DNA of 64,000 nucleotides from Stutzerimonas urumqiensis (GCF_003640395.1 NZ_RBZQ01000001.1:62001-126000); one strand, 5' to 3'; positions 8,834-18,037 are shown, counted from the first letter of the stretch. Translations and numbers: made by a program. Notes: generated by a model not told the origin, from the letters alone.

Positions 8834-10702
8834 TCAACGCTGGCGCAGGGTGAGCGTCAGCGTGCCGGCAGGCACCTGATCCAGCAGCCAGCGGCCGTCC
8901 GGCAATGGCCCGATGCCCTGAGTCGATGCAGGCTGCCAGCCGCTCGGCAGCGTCAGGGCCAGCCCTTCGATCGACGTGGGGGCGGTCAGCGTCAGGCTGA
9001 GCGAATCGCCCTGGCGTCGCACATCGACTGCGATCCGATCCCGCGCCGCCCACCAGGCGCCGTACTGCCCCAGCGTGCCGAACCAGGCGAAGGGCTTGAG
9101 GCGCGGCAGGATCTCATCGAGGAAGCGGTACTTGTGGTCGATCTCGTTCGGGTGAATCAGCATCACGTAGCTGGCGCCATAGCGGGCAAGCGATTGGGCC
9201 AGGTCGACGGCCTCGTCGACGCGCTGATCCATGATCGGCGGAATCTCATCCTCCACGGCGATCGGAAACTCGTAGATGCCCGTCTCCTGGGCGTACAGCC
9301 GCTGCGCATTGGCGCGGAAGGGCAGGTGGGTGGTCAGGTTGCCGGCGGTGGCCGAGCTCGAGAAGCGGTAGCCGGACGCCTGCATCGCTTCCGGCAGGCT
9401 CGGCGGCGTCGCCAGATAACCCGGACGGAACGAGGCGACCTGCGCGCGGCTCAGGTGCTCGAGCAGGAAGCGGCTGACCCGCAGCTCACCGAGCACGGTC
9501 GCGCCCTGGGTGTCGCCCTGGGCAAGCACGCGCGGCTGGTACTCGGGGTACGCCTCGCGCCCGTCGCCCAGCGGCACCGAGGCGTAGCGGTCGGAGTGGC
9601 TCACCGAATGGCTGCCGATCTCCATGCCGGCACCGACCAGCGCGTCGAGCACGTCGAGCGTGCGGTCGTTGAAGAAGCCCTCGTCCTGGAAGTCGCGGTA
9701 GTACTTGGTCTGGATGAAGAAGGTCGCCGGCACCTCGTGCCGGACCAGCAGGTCGCGGTAGGCCAGGAGGTTCTCCATCGACTGCACGTAATCGACGTCG
9801 AAGGTGACCACGGCGGCCAGGTCCTTGCCGTGCGGCACGGTGCCGAGCGTCACCGCCAGCGGCTCATGCTGCCGGTAGAGCGCTCGCAACCAGCGCAGCC
9901 AGACGTCCACCGAGGGCTCGTAGCCGTTGGCGTATGCCCGGTAGCCCTGCTCGTTGCGGTCGTTGTGCGCGCGCAGGATGAAGAAGCCGAGGTCGAACCC
10001 CAGCGCATAGGCGCTGCCGCCGCCGGCGGTCGTGCCGCTGACCAGCGCTGGCGAGCCGTCTTCGAAACGCGCCAGCACCCGGTCGGCGCCTTCGTACACC
10101 TGGGTGCCGATCCAGCTTTCGGGCTTGTCGGGCTGGCCGAGCAGCACGGTGCGCTCGTGCGGGTGGGCGATCCAGTCCAGGCTCGGTGCCTGCTCGAAGG
10201 TAAGGCTGTGATGCGCGCGGGATTCGTTGACCGAGTCGAAGCCGAACAGGTCCTGCAGGCCGCCGCCGAGCACCTGGGTGGCGATCAGCGTGCCGCCCTC
10301 TTCGACATGGCGACGCAGCGCCAGCCGGCCGGCGTCGTCCAGCGTCCGCCCGGAGAGCAGCGGGTAGGCGAGTATCACCTGATGGCGCCTGGCCTCGGCG
10401 ACGTCGCGGGTGAGGGTGAAGGGCACGCCGATGCTCTTGAGGCCGTGGGTCAGGCCGAGCCAGGCGGCGTTTTCGTCGGTCAGCAGGATCGCCAGCCGCG
10501 AGGCCTCGCCGTTGGCATACAGCCGCCAGTCCGTAGGCGCCTCCGCGGCGAGGACACTCGGCTCGGCCGGGCCATGCAGCGCATCGAGGCGATCGAAGGT
10601 GTTGCGGCCCATGAACGCCATGACGGCAAGGGCGCCCAGCCCGACGGCGAGCAGCGCGAAGCACAGACGTGCCATGAAGGCGGGTTGTTTCCAGAACGGC
10701 AC
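8834..10702 (-). CDS. membrane-anchored polysaccharide deacetylase (NodB/CE4 fold)
   Basis: A 622-residue protein with an N-terminal membrane anchor (about residues 9-30, FALLAVGLGALAVMAFMG) and a large extracytoplasmic part. Residues of about 60-240 look like a Rossmann or glutamine-amidotransferase-like domain of the sort seen in sugar-active proteins (VILAYPLLSGRTLDD, EEGGTLIATQVLGG). The CE4 deacetylase domain lies at about 300-520 with the metal-site motifs: TFDVDY supplies the catalytic Asp pair and GSHSVSHSD the two His. Later motifs include SFRPGYLATPP and MLIHPNEIDHKY. It would remove N-acetyl groups from a surface or periplasmic polysaccharide. The C-terminal 100 residues are a beta-rich tail. 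The start is GTG at 10702. It stands alone, with no exopolysaccharide genes beside it, so its substrate is unknown. Confidence 0.85.
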   Translation of the reverse strand: MPFWKQPAFMARLCFALLAVGLGALAVMAFMGRNTFDRLDALHGPAEPSVLAAEAPTDWRLYANGEASRLAILLTDENAAWLGLTHGLKSIGVPFTLTRDVAEARRHQVILAYPLLSGRTLDDAGRLALRRHVEEGGTLIATQVLGGGLQDLFGFDSVNESRAHHSLTFEQAPSLDWIAHPHERTVLLGQPDKPESWIGTQVYEGADRVLARFEDGSPALVSGTTAGGGSAYALGFDLGFFILRAHNDRNEQGYRAYANGYEPSVDVWLRWLRALYRQHEPLAVTLGTVPHGKDLAAVVTFDVDYVQSMENLLAYRDLLVRHEVPATFFIQTKYYRDFQDEGFFNDRTLDVLDALVGAGMEIGSHSVSHSDRYASVPLGDGREAYPEYQPRVLAQGDTQGATVLGELRVSRFLLEHLSRAQVASFRPGYLATPPSLPEAMQASGYRFSSSATAGNLTTHLPFRANAQRLYAQETGIYEFPIAVEDEIPPIMDQRVDEAVDLAQSLARYGASYVMLIHPNEIDHKYRFLDEILPRLKPFAWFGTLGQYGAWWAARDRIAVDVRRQGDSLSLTLTAPTSIEGLALTLPSGWQPASTQGIGPLPDGRWLLDQVPAGTLTLTLRQR

Positions 10703-10824
10703 GGCAATCTCTTCGAACGCGGAGGGGGACGCCTAGCGTATCCGCAGAAAGCCGATTTTATTGAGCGACTCGGCGCCAGGCATCGCCAACGCTGTGCGCT
10801 CAGCGGCCAGCAGGACGCCCCGTG

Positions 10825-11466
10825 CTAGATGCCGAACGAGGCTTGCAGATCGCGCACGCCGAGGCTGAACAGCGGCGTCCGGCCATGCAGGTAGCCGAGC
10901 GGACCGGTGGCGGCGAACTCCCAGTTGGCCCGGCCGGTGACGACGCGCCCCCGGCCCCGGCATCGGGTGCGTTGCAGGCCGCACGGGCCAGGCTGGATCA
11001 CGAAGCCGCTGGCGGAGGGCTGGCCCGGCAGGCGCATGGTCGGGTCGAAGCGGACCGAGGCGACCGCGCGGCCGTCGGCGTTCAGGCGGCCTCTGAAACC
11101 GCGTTCTTCATCGCCGGGTTCGAGCTCAAATTCGCCGAGCGCCTTCGGGATGGACCACAGCTGCCGGCCGCCCGCCACCGAGCGGGGCTCGTCGACCCAG
11201 ATCTGCGTGACGGTGCCGGCGGGGGCGAGCATGCCGTGGCCGCGCACCGCCACGGCTACGGCAAGCTCGTTGTAGGCCAGCGTCCCGCCCGGCAGGTACG
11301 CTGCCCACGCCGTGAATACCAGCGCGTTGTCCGCCAGGGTGGCGTACGCCAGCCCGGTCGGTGCCGGCGGCAGGTCGCGCGTGGGCACACGCCAGGCAGA
11401 CACGCAGGCGCTGCCGGTCAGGTGCCAGGGCGCTTCGGGAAAGGCGGAGGGTTCGTCGGTATCCAT
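10825..11466 (-). CDS. acetoacetate decarboxylase-like protein
   Basis: A 213-residue protein resembling the acetoacetate decarboxylase (ADC) superfamily, whose members decarboxylate beta-keto acids or act as related hydrolase-aldolases on 2-oxo compounds. Family-like stretches are AYNELAVAVAVRG, TQIWVDEPRSVAGGRQLWSIPKALGEFEL and the C-terminal beta-barrel segment TGRANWEFAATGPLGYL. I see Lys in WSIPKALGEF, where the family keeps a catalytic or barrel residue, but I cannot confirm the Schiff-base Lys. It is shorter than classical ADC (about 245). It lies 57 bases downstream of the lipoprotein esterase on the same strand and may belong to that transcript. No signal peptide is seen, so it is cytoplasmic. 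Confidence 0.72.
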   Translation of the reverse strand: MDTDEPSAFPEAPWHLTGSACVSAWRVPTRDLPPAPTGLAYATLADNALVFTAWAAYLPGGTLAYNELAVAVAVRGHGMLAPAGTVTQIWVDEPRSVAGGRQLWSIPKALGEFELEPGDEERGFRGRLNADGRAVASVRFDPTMRLPGQPSASGFVIQPGPCGLQRTRCRGRGRVVTGRANWEFAATGPLGYLHGRTPLFSLGVRDLQASFGI

Positions 11467-11523
11467 GCAGAGACAGACGCCGCCAACGCCCGGCGGTTCC
11501 GGGCGCCTGGCGCCGTCCGACGG

Positions 11524-12501
11524 CTAGCGTGCCGCGTCGTCGGACCCTGCCTTGCCGACCGCCGCGGCCCACTCCAGCGCACCTACCGAACTGTGTGCGG
11601 CGTTGGTGCCGTGGTTGGCGCCCGGATACAGGCGGAACTCGCTGTACAGCCCGGGCGCCTGTTGGGGCTGGAGGCGGGCGACCAGGTCGCGCGCGTGGCC
11701 CACCATCCGCCGTTCGGCCATGTGGCGTCGGCGCCCGTCGGTGAGCGGATCGTCCGGCCGCGGTTGCTCGGCGCCGCCGGCCGTCACCAGCAGGCGCGCG
11801 CCGATCGGATGCGCCGCCAGGCGGCGTTCGAAGTCGGTCAGCGTGCGGTCGACGTAGCCCTTGTACCACCAGATCGACGGGCTGGCGGCCACGTAGCCCT
11901 GGAACGCCTCGGGTCGATTCATCAGCGTGTAGAGCGTGAACAGCCCACCGTAGGAATGGCCGAACAGCGTCTGCCGCTCAGGGTTGACCGGATAGCGCGC
12001 GGCGATCGTCGGCTTGAGTTCGGTCTCGATGAAGGCCAGGAAGCGCTCGGCACCGCCAGAGGGCGGCGGCTCGCGCCCGGGCAGGCGCTGGCGATCCTCG
12101 GCCTTGGGCGTGTAATCCTCGGCGCGAGCGTTGAAGTGATACAGCGCTTCGCCGGGATAGCCGATGCCCACCACCAGGACCGAGTCGCGCAGCTTGGGGT
12201 CGGGACGGGCTTCCAGCGCCTGCGCCTGGATGGCGAGGGCGGGGAACAGGGCGTTGCCGTCGAGCACGTACAGAACCGGATAGCCGCCGGGCGGTGGCGG
12301 CTCCTGCGGCTCGGAAACGAAGATGCGGTAGTCGCGGCCGGTGTGCCGGGAATGCAGGTCGCGGTGTTCGGTGTGGGGCAGCACCACGGGCGCCCACTGC
12401 GCGTCGCGGCGCGTCATGTCCGACGCCGAGCAGCCGCTCAGCGCGATCAGCAGCGAGGCGAGCAGGGCTTTCGTGTCGAGGGCTTTCTTGCTGCGGGTCA
12501 T
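11524..12501 (-). CDS. lipoprotein alpha/beta hydrolase, siderophore-esterase type
   Basis: A 325-residue periplasmic lipoprotein esterase. The N-terminus has a signal ending in the lipobox LSGC, with Cys near residue 22. The body is an alpha/beta hydrolase of the Fes/IroE/BesA type: YPVLYVLDGNALFP, VLVVGIGYPGE, nucleophile motif GHSYGGLFTLY, AASPSIWW, and a catalytic His in PGANHG. Related enzymes such as IroE and pseudomonad PfeE hydrolyse tri-catecholate siderophores to release iron. The 4-base ATGA overlap with the DUF2218 gene and the siderophore receptor just upstream support that role here. The start is ATG ending at 12501, preceded by AGAGGGA. The exact siderophore is not known, and a role on other esters is possible. 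Confidence 0.85.
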   Translation of the reverse strand: MTRSKKALDTKALLASLLIALSGCSASDMTRRDAQWAPVVLPHTEHRDLHSRHTGRDYRIFVSEPQEPPPPGGYPVLYVLDGNALFPALAIQAQALEARPDPKLRDSVLVVGIGYPGEALYHFNARAEDYTPKAEDRQRLPGREPPPSGGAERFLAFIETELKPTIAARYPVNPERQTLFGHSYGGLFTLYTLMNRPEAFQGYVAASPSIWWYKGYVDRTLTDFERRLAAHPIGARLLVTAGGAEQPRPDDPLTDGRRRHMAERRMVGHARDLVARLQPQQAPGLYSEFRLYPGANHGTNAAHSSVGALEWAAAVGKAGSDDAAR

Positions 12502-12824
12502 ATCGGTCCCTCTGGTGAAGAGGCGGGTGCGTCCGGCAATGGGCCTTCCTGCCAGTCGATCTGCAAGGCTTCCTCGCCGGAGAAGCGCAGCAGATGGTCG
12601 TCGAGTACGTAGCGCAGGCGGGCTTCCGCTTCGCCGGCGTCGGCCTCGCAGTCGATCAGCAGGCGATCGGGCAGCGCATACATCCGGCACCGACCGAAGG
12701 CGAAGTCGACGTGGGCGCGGTGTTCGTCGACCTGCACCTGGGTCTTGTGGCCGAAATGCTTGCACAGGCGCGTCATGTTGCGTGACGCGCGAGGCGTCGG
12801 CACGCAGGCGTGGAACAGGGGCAT
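12498..12824 (-). CDS. DUF2218 domain protein
   Basis: A 108-residue cytoplasmic protein of the DUF2218 family: a small alpha/beta protein containing CKHFGHKTQVQVDEHRAHVDF, GRCRMYALPDRLLIDCEA and a C-terminal IDWQEG. From general knowledge such genes often sit beside siderophore receptors and iron reductases, but their biochemical role is not established. Here it lies between a TonB receptor (64 bases upstream) and a siderophore-type esterase (4-base overlap), so it is probably co-expressed and iron-responsive. Cys and His residues are numerous (Cys 7, 21, 46 and 59; several His), which would suit metal binding, though that is speculation. I start at ATG 12824, behind a TGGAGA ribosome site; the in-frame extension upstream has no family-like sequence. 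Confidence 0.82.
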   Translation of the reverse strand: MPLFHACVPTPRASRNMTRLCKHFGHKTQVQVDEHRAHVDFAFGRCRMYALPDRLLIDCEADAGEAEARLRYVLDDHLLRFSGEEALQIDWQEGPLPDAPASSPEGPI

Positions 12825-12888
12825 GACGGTCTCCAGGATGGCGAAGCCGCCGGCGTCACGGAGACGGTCGGTGGCTCGAAGGGTGGGA

Positions 12889-15036
12889 TCAGAATTCGTA
12901 GCGGGCGCCGACCATGACGTTGCGCGACGGGCCGTAGAAGTTGAAGGTGCCGACGCTGCCGACCCGCGAGTAGTACGTGCGATCAAGCAGGTTGTTGACG
13001 TCGAGCGTGGCGGTGAGCTGATCGCTGACCGGGTAGGACAGCTTGGCGTCGACCACGGCGTAGCCGGGCGCACTGAGCGTGACGTTGCTGCGGGTGATCG
13101 AGAAGTCGCTCATCGCCGTCACGCCTGCACCGATGCCCAGGCCGCGCAGGGCGCCGCTTGGCAGCGTGTATTTGCTCCACAGCGAGGCCTGGTGACGCGG
13201 CATGAGGGTGAACAGGCTGTTCTCGTCGCCGGACAGGTTTTCGGTCTTCATGTAGGTGTAGCCGGCCAGCAGCTCCCATTCGGGGGTGACGTAGCCGCTG
13301 ATCTCCAGCTCGCCGCCGCGGATACGGGTCTTGCCGGCGGCCTCGTAGGCGCCGCTGATCGGGATGCCGAATGCGTCGATGGCGGTAGTCGCACGGTTTT
13401 CATCGGTCAGCTGGAAGGCGGTGACGCGGGCGTTGAGGTCGCCGCCGTAGTAGCTGCCCTTGACGCCGATTTCGTATTGCTCGCCTTCGCGCGGGTCGAT
13501 GATGCGGTTATCGACGCCGGCTTCGGTCTGTGGCTTGAAGACCCGCGAATAGCTGGCGTAGAGCGAGTGCTGCTCGTCCAGGTCGTACACCAGGCCGCCG
13601 TAGGGCGTGACGTAGCCGGACTCGGTGACATCGCCGGCGGCGCTGTTCTCGCCTTCGTAGGTGCTCACGCGGGCGCCGCCGATCAGCGCCAGCCGCTCGA
13701 TCGGGCGGAAGGTCAGCTTGGCGTACAGGCCGGCCTCGCGTTCCTCGGTTTCCACCGGCGTGCCGAAGGTGATGCTTGGCTTGGCGGAGTCCGTAGGGTC
13801 GTAGGTGCCGACGTCGATCGAGCGGATCACGGTGCCGCGGGCGTCGGCGTATTCGGTGTCGTAGCGCTTGTAGTCCGTGCCGATCACGAATTCGCTGACC
13901 TGGCCGAGCAGTTCGAACGGCTGGCTGTAGTTGGCGTCGACGGCGAGGGTGTCCTGCTCGAGATCGCGGGCGGTGTAGGCCAGGCTGGTCGCGCCGGTGG
14001 TGGCGTTGCGGCCGGTGAAGGCATACAGGTAATCGGTCGAACGCTTGGAACCGCGCACCGCCACCCGGCCGTAGCCGCCGTTGTCGAAGCGGTGGGTCAG
14101 CTCGGCGACGGCATCGGTGGTGCGCCCGTCGAAGTCGCCCCAGTCGGCGCCCAGGTAGGTCGGGCGGCTGAAGTCTTCGAGGCGGCCATCGATCGAGGCC
14201 GGGTAGCCGTTGTGCGGGACGATGTCCTTGGTCTGGTGGATCAGCCCGAACGACATGGCGGTGGCGTCGGAGAGGTCGATGTCCAGCGCGCCGTAGAAGC
14301 TCTCGCTGGTGTTGGCGTTGTAGTCGACCTCGCCGTTGGTGTCGGCGCGGGAGATCACCGTGCGGCCGCGGATGCGGCCCTGTTCGTCGAGCGGGCCGGA
14401 GAGGTCGGCTTCCAGGTAGCTGGTGTCCCAGCTGCCGTAGCGGCCGGTCAGGCTGCCCTGGAATTCCTGCGTCGGGCGCTTGCGCACCATGTTGACGATG
14501 CCGCCCATTTCGCTGGTGCTGTTGAACAGCCCGGACGGCCCGCGCATGACTTCGACGCGGTCGAACGGCGACAGCGACGGCAGCGTGCCGTTGATGCTGG
14601 CCATCGGCGCGGGCAGGCCGTCGATGTTGAATTCGTCGTACTCGTAGCCGCGGGCATAGATGGAGGAGCGGCCGCTGTCGTTGGTCAGGGTGCGCAGGCC
14701 GGTGGAGTACTTGGCAAGGTCGTCGAGGTTCACGAACTGGCGATCGCGGATGTAATCGCTGGTGTAGACGCTGATCGACTGCGGAATGTCGCGCAGCTCG
14801 GCCGGGGTCTTGGTGCCGACGGTCGCGGCCGGCACGGTATAGCCGCCGAGCGCTTCGGAGGACGGCATGTCGTACAGGCGGTTGCCCTCGACGGTGATGC
14901 TCTCCAGTTCGATCGGCTCGGCCGGCGTCGTCACGCCCTGCGCCAGCGCGCTGAGCGGGAAGGGCGCGAGCAGGCCGACGAGCAGCAGGCGTCCTGAACG
15001 GTGCGAGAAGCGATTGGGGCGATTGATTCGGTCCAT
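12889..15036 (-). CDS. TonB-dependent siderophore receptor
   Basis: A 715-residue outer-membrane receptor that takes up a ferric siderophore using TonB energy. It has a signal peptide (LLLVGLLAPFPLSALA). A TonB-box-like stretch follows (IELESITVEG), then a plug domain with the siderophore-receptor pattern RDIPQSISVYTSDYIRDRQ, IYARGYEYDEFNIDGLPAP and DRVEVMRGPSGLF. A 22-strand-type barrel comes next, ending in the expected aromatic residue (GARYEF). The family resembles FhuE/FpvA/FoxA-like receptors for hydroxamates or mixed siderophores. I see no N-terminal signalling (STN) domain after the signal peptide, so it does not itself signal to a sigma factor. ATG 15036 has AGGAG upstream, and a Fur-like site lies about 55 bases further up. 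The divergent AraC regulator is the likely activator. The ligand is not determinable. Confidence 0.92.
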   Translation of the reverse strand: MDRINRPNRFSHRSGRLLLVGLLAPFPLSALAQGVTTPAEPIELESITVEGNRLYDMPSSEALGGYTVPAATVGTKTPAELRDIPQSISVYTSDYIRDRQFVNLDDLAKYSTGLRTLTNDSGRSSIYARGYEYDEFNIDGLPAPMASINGTLPSLSPFDRVEVMRGPSGLFNSTSEMGGIVNMVRKRPTQEFQGSLTGRYGSWDTSYLEADLSGPLDEQGRIRGRTVISRADTNGEVDYNANTSESFYGALDIDLSDATAMSFGLIHQTKDIVPHNGYPASIDGRLEDFSRPTYLGADWGDFDGRTTDAVAELTHRFDNGGYGRVAVRGSKRSTDYLYAFTGRNATTGATSLAYTARDLEQDTLAVDANYSQPFELLGQVSEFVIGTDYKRYDTEYADARGTVIRSIDVGTYDPTDSAKPSITFGTPVETEEREAGLYAKLTFRPIERLALIGGARVSTYEGENSAAGDVTESGYVTPYGGLVYDLDEQHSLYASYSRVFKPQTEAGVDNRIIDPREGEQYEIGVKGSYYGGDLNARVTAFQLTDENRATTAIDAFGIPISGAYEAAGKTRIRGGELEISGYVTPEWELLAGYTYMKTENLSGDENSLFTLMPRHQASLWSKYTLPSGALRGLGIGAGVTAMSDFSITRSNVTLSAPGYAVVDAKLSYPVSDQLTATLDVNNLLDRTYYSRVGSVGTFNFYGPSRNVMVGARYEF

Positions 15037-15088
15037 GCGGCAGCTCCTGTCGCGGGCGGGACAGGTTGGCGGCTGTCCACGTCTGCAC

Positions 15089-15112
15089 AAATGATAACGA
15101 TTTGCATCAAAT
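15089..15112. promoter_or_regulatory. Fur-box-like operator between receptor and AraC regulator
   Basis: The sequence TGATAACGATTTGCA (15092-15106), extended by AAATGAT on both sides, matches the Fur consensus core (TGATAATGATTATCA) at most positions. It is AT-rich in an otherwise GC-rich region and lies 53-77 bases upstream of the receptor start. Repression of the receptor, and perhaps of the divergent regulator, by Fe-Fur is inferred. Confidence 0.72.
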
Positions 15113-15209
15113 GATGACGGCGCGTAGTCTGCCAGCGCAGCGACGGCCGGACCTTTGCGCAATCGAACATTTGCTTTGCGCCCGCGTCGCTTCTCCCGGG
15201 GGAGCAGCC

Positions 15210-16172
15210 ATGCACCAGCCAGATCACGTCATCCGTCGCGCCGAATTGCCCGCACCGAGCCAGCCGAACCTACGTCTGCCAAGGCCCGACGACGACCGCC
15301 TGCTGTTCGGTCGGGTCAACTGGCTGCAGCTGCGCGACGGGTTGTCGCTGCACTGTTCCGACTGCGAGGAACTGCAGGACTTCGTCACCGAGAACGTGGT
15401 CGGCCCGCGTCTGTCTTTCGTGCTCTTCCTCGATGGGCAGAGCGAGGTGAGCTACGACGGCCTCTCGCTCACGCTGGGCCATCCCGCGCGCCGGCGCAGC
15501 CCCGAGGGCGTTGCCCTGGCCATGAACGAGCCGGTGCTGTTTCGACGTCATGCGCGGCGGGGCCAGCACATCCGCAAGCTGGTGGTGAGCCTGACGCCCG
15601 AGTGGTTCGACCGCTGCGATGGGGGCGCTGGCGGCGGGGCGGTGCGGCAGTTCATGCAGAGCCATCTGGCGCCACGCGTGTGGAAGCCTTCGGCGCGGCT
15701 GTTGACGCTTGCCGAGCAGATGCTCAATCCGCCGGACTACGACCCGCTGCTCGAGCGCTTGTACCTGGAGAGCCGCGCCCTCGACATCGCCTGCGAGGCG
15801 CTGGGCAGCCTGGGCGATGCGCCCACCGAATCGACCGCGGGCCTGCGGCCGCACGAGCAGCAGCGGGTCCGGCGACTGACCGATCTGCTCGACAGCGGCG
15901 CGGCGGATGGCTGGACGCTCGAGTGCATCGCGCGGGAGATGGGCGTCAATGCCAATACGTTGCAGCGCCAGTTCCGGGCCGTGCGCGGCACGACGGTATT
16001 CGAGTACCTGCGCGCACGGCGGCTGACCCAGGCGCGCCAGGCGCTGGAGCGCGACGGTGCGAGCGTCACCGAAGCCGCCTGGCTGGCCGGCTACAACAGC
16101 CCGGCCAACTTCGCCACGGCGTTCAAGCGGCAGTTCGGCATCAGTCCGCGACAGATCAGGGCGCGCCTCTGA
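15210..16172 (+). CDS. AraC family transcriptional regulator (siderophore-type)
   Basis: A 320-residue regulator with a C-terminal AraC/XylS DNA-binding domain. The first helix-turn-helix is WTLECIAREMGVNANTLQRQF and the second ends in AAWLAGYNSPANFATAFKR, followed by FGISPRQIR. The N-terminal 200 residues are an effector domain like that of PchR-type regulators, which bind a ferric siderophore and activate its receptor gene. It is divergent from the TonB receptor across a Fur-like site, which supports local activation of uptake when the cognate siderophore is present. I start at ATG 15210 behind GGGGGAGC; an earlier in-frame codon at 15066 would place the start over the Fur-like site and receptor leader. 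The effector is inferred, not shown. Confidence 0.87.
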   Translation: MHQPDHVIRRAELPAPSQPNLRLPRPDDDRLLFGRVNWLQLRDGLSLHCSDCEELQDFVTENVVGPRLSFVLFLDGQSEVSYDGLSLTLGHPARRRSPEGVALAMNEPVLFRRHARRGQHIRKLVVSLTPEWFDRCDGGAGGGAVRQFMQSHLAPRVWKPSARLLTLAEQMLNPPDYDPLLERLYLESRALDIACEALGSLGDAPTESTAGLRPHEQQRVRRLTDLLDSGAADGWTLECIAREMGVNANTLQRQFRAVRGTTVFEYLRARRLTQARQALERDGASVTEAAWLAGYNSPANFATAFKRQFGISPRQIRARL

Positions 16173-16349
16173 TCCACCGGGCAAGGCACAGCGCGCCTGC
16201 CGCGCAGCCATGAGTCCGTAAACCGTGGCGATCAGGCATGCCAGGCGCCGTGCTCGGTGGCGGCTGGAGGCGGCCAAGCCACGCCTGCTAACATCGCGCC
16301 CTTATTGCATCGCGCCGCGCCTGGCGCCCACCTTTCGCCAGAGAGACCC

Positions 16350-17831
16350 ATGACGACCGTCCGCACCCGCATCGCACCCTCGCCTACGGGCGACCCGCAC
16401 GTCGGCACCGCCTACATCGCCTTGTTCAATCTGTGCTTCGCGCGCCAGCACGGCGGCCAGTTCATCCTGCGCATCGAAGACACCGACCAGCTGCGTTCCA
16501 CTCGCGAATCCGAACAGCAGATCTACGACGCGCTGCGCTGGCTCGGCATCGAATGGGATGAAGGTCCGGACGTCGGTGGCCCGCACGGCCCGTACCGGCA
16601 GAGCGAGCGCGGCGACATCTATAAGCGCTACTCGGACGAGCTGGTGAGCAAGGGGCGTGCGTTTCCCTGCTTCTGTTCCGCCGAGCGGCTCGACCAGGTG
16701 CGCGCCGAGCAGCAGGCCCGCAAGGAAACGCCGCGCTACGACGGCCACTGCATGCACATCCCGGCCGAGCAGGCGCAGGCCCGGATCGCCGCGGGCGAGT
16801 CCCATGTGATACGCATGAAGGTGCCGACCGAGGGCACCTGTGTCGTGCCGGACATGCTGCGCGGAGACGTGGAAATCCCGTGGGACCGCATGGACATGCA
16901 GGTGCTGATGAAGGCCGATGGACTGCCGACCTACTTCCTCGCCAACGTGGTCGACGACCACCTGATGGGCATCACCCATGTGCTGCGCGGCGAGGAATGG
17001 CTGCCCTCGGCGCCGAAGCTGATCAAGCTCTACGAGTACTTCGGCTGGGAGCAACCGGCGCTGTGCTACATGCCGCTGCTGCGTAACCCCGACAAGAGCA
17101 AGCTGTCCAAGCGCAAGAACCCCACCTCGGTGACCTTCTACGAGCGCATGGGCTTCCTGCCCGAGGCGATGCTGAACTACCTCGGCCGCATGGGCTGGTC
17201 GATGCCGGACGAGCGCGAGAAGTTCACATTGCAGGAGATGATCGAGCACTTCGACATCAACCGCGTCTCGCTCGGCGGGCCGATCTTCGACATCGAGAAG
17301 CTGTCCTGGCTGAACGGCCAGTGGATCCGCGAGCTGTCGGTCGAGCGGTTCGCCGCCGAGGTGCAGAAGTGGGCGCTCAACCCCGAGTACCTGATGAGGA
17401 TCGCGCCGCACGTGCAGGGTCGGGTCGAGACGTTCAGCCAGATCGCGCCGCTGGCCGGCTTCTTCTTCTCGGGTGCGCTGAAACTCGACCCGACGCTGTT
17501 CGAGCATAAAAAGCTGAGCCCTGAGCAGGTACGCCAGGTGCTTCAGTTGGTGCTCTGGAAGCTGGAAGCCTTGCGGAAGTGGGAAAAGGACCGCATCACC
17601 GACTGCATCCAGGCGGTGGCCGAGTACCTCGAGCTCAAGCTGCGTGACGTCATGCCGCTGATGTTTGCGGCGATCACGGGGCAGGCGAGTTCGGTGTCGG
17701 TACTCGACGCGATGGAAATCCTCGGCCCGGATCTGTCTCGCTTCCGCTTGCGGCAGGCGCTGGAGCTGCTCGGCGGCACGTCGAAGAAAGAAGCCAAGGA
17801 CTGGGAGAAGCAGCTGGCGGCGATTCGCTGA
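16350..17831 (+). CDS. gltX: glutamyl-tRNA synthetase
   Basis: A class I aminoacyl-tRNA synthetase of 493 residues, the usual length, that charges tRNA-Glu with glutamate in the cytoplasm. The HIGH-type motif is present near the start ([16 protein letters not shown]). The family's [10 protein letters not shown] follows, and the KMSKS-type loop is [10 protein letters not shown] near residue 250. The C-terminal half is the anticodon-binding region. Translation starts at ATG 16350 after CAGAGAGA. The gene lies just upstream of two copies of its own substrate tRNA-Glu(TTC). This neighbourhood is common in pseudomonads. Confidence 0.97.
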   Translation: MTTVRTRIAPSPTGDPHVGTAYIALFNLCFARQHGGQFILRIEDTDQLRSTRESEQQIYDALRWLGIEWDEGPDVGGPHGPYRQSERGDIYKRYSDELVSKGRAFPCFCSAERLDQVRAEQQARKETPRYDGHCMHIPAEQAQARIAAGESHVIRMKVPTEGTCVVPDMLRGDVEIPWDRMDMQVLMKADGLPTYFLANVVDDHLMGITHVLRGEEWLPSAPKLIKLYEYFGWEQPALCYMPLLRNPDKSKLSKRKNPTSVTFYERMGFLPEAMLNYLGRMGWSMPDEREKFTLQEMIEHFDINRVSLGGPIFDIEKLSWLNGQWIRELSVERFAAEVQKWALNPEYLMRIAPHVQGRVETFSQIAPLAGFFFSGALKLDPTLFEHKKLSPEQVRQVLQLVLWKLEALRKWEKDRITDCIQAVAEYLELKLRDVMPLMFAAITGQASSVSVLDAMEILGPDLSRFRLRQALELLGGTSKKEAKDWEKQLAAIR

Positions 17832-17914
17832 TTCGTCCGGACCGGTGTCGCGACAGGTCCGACGAAAGGCCGGCAAGAGGCGCTAAACGCTTGGCGTGAC
17901 AGGAGAAAATTTTG

Positions 17915-17943
17915 TTGACACGCCTAGGGGGCCTCCCTAATAT
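17915..17943 (+). promoter_or_regulatory. sigma-70 promoter of the tRNA cluster
   Basis: A consensus -35 TTGACA (17915-17920) and -10 TAATAT (17938-17943) are separated by exactly 17 bases. The GC-rich discriminator GCGCCCCG follows, as expected of a growth-rate and stringently controlled stable-RNA promoter. The first tRNA begins 18 bases past the -10. Confidence 0.9.
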
Positions 17944-17961
17944 GCGCCCCGTCCTTGAGAT

Positions 17962-18037
<76 letters not shown>

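Noticed and set aside
12745..14997. A 750-codon plus-strand frame opposite the TonB receptor
   Set aside because: No signal, no ribosome site and a repetitive Val/Gly/Ala/Asp composition. The receptor on the minus strand has a complete plug and barrel, so this is antisense shadow.
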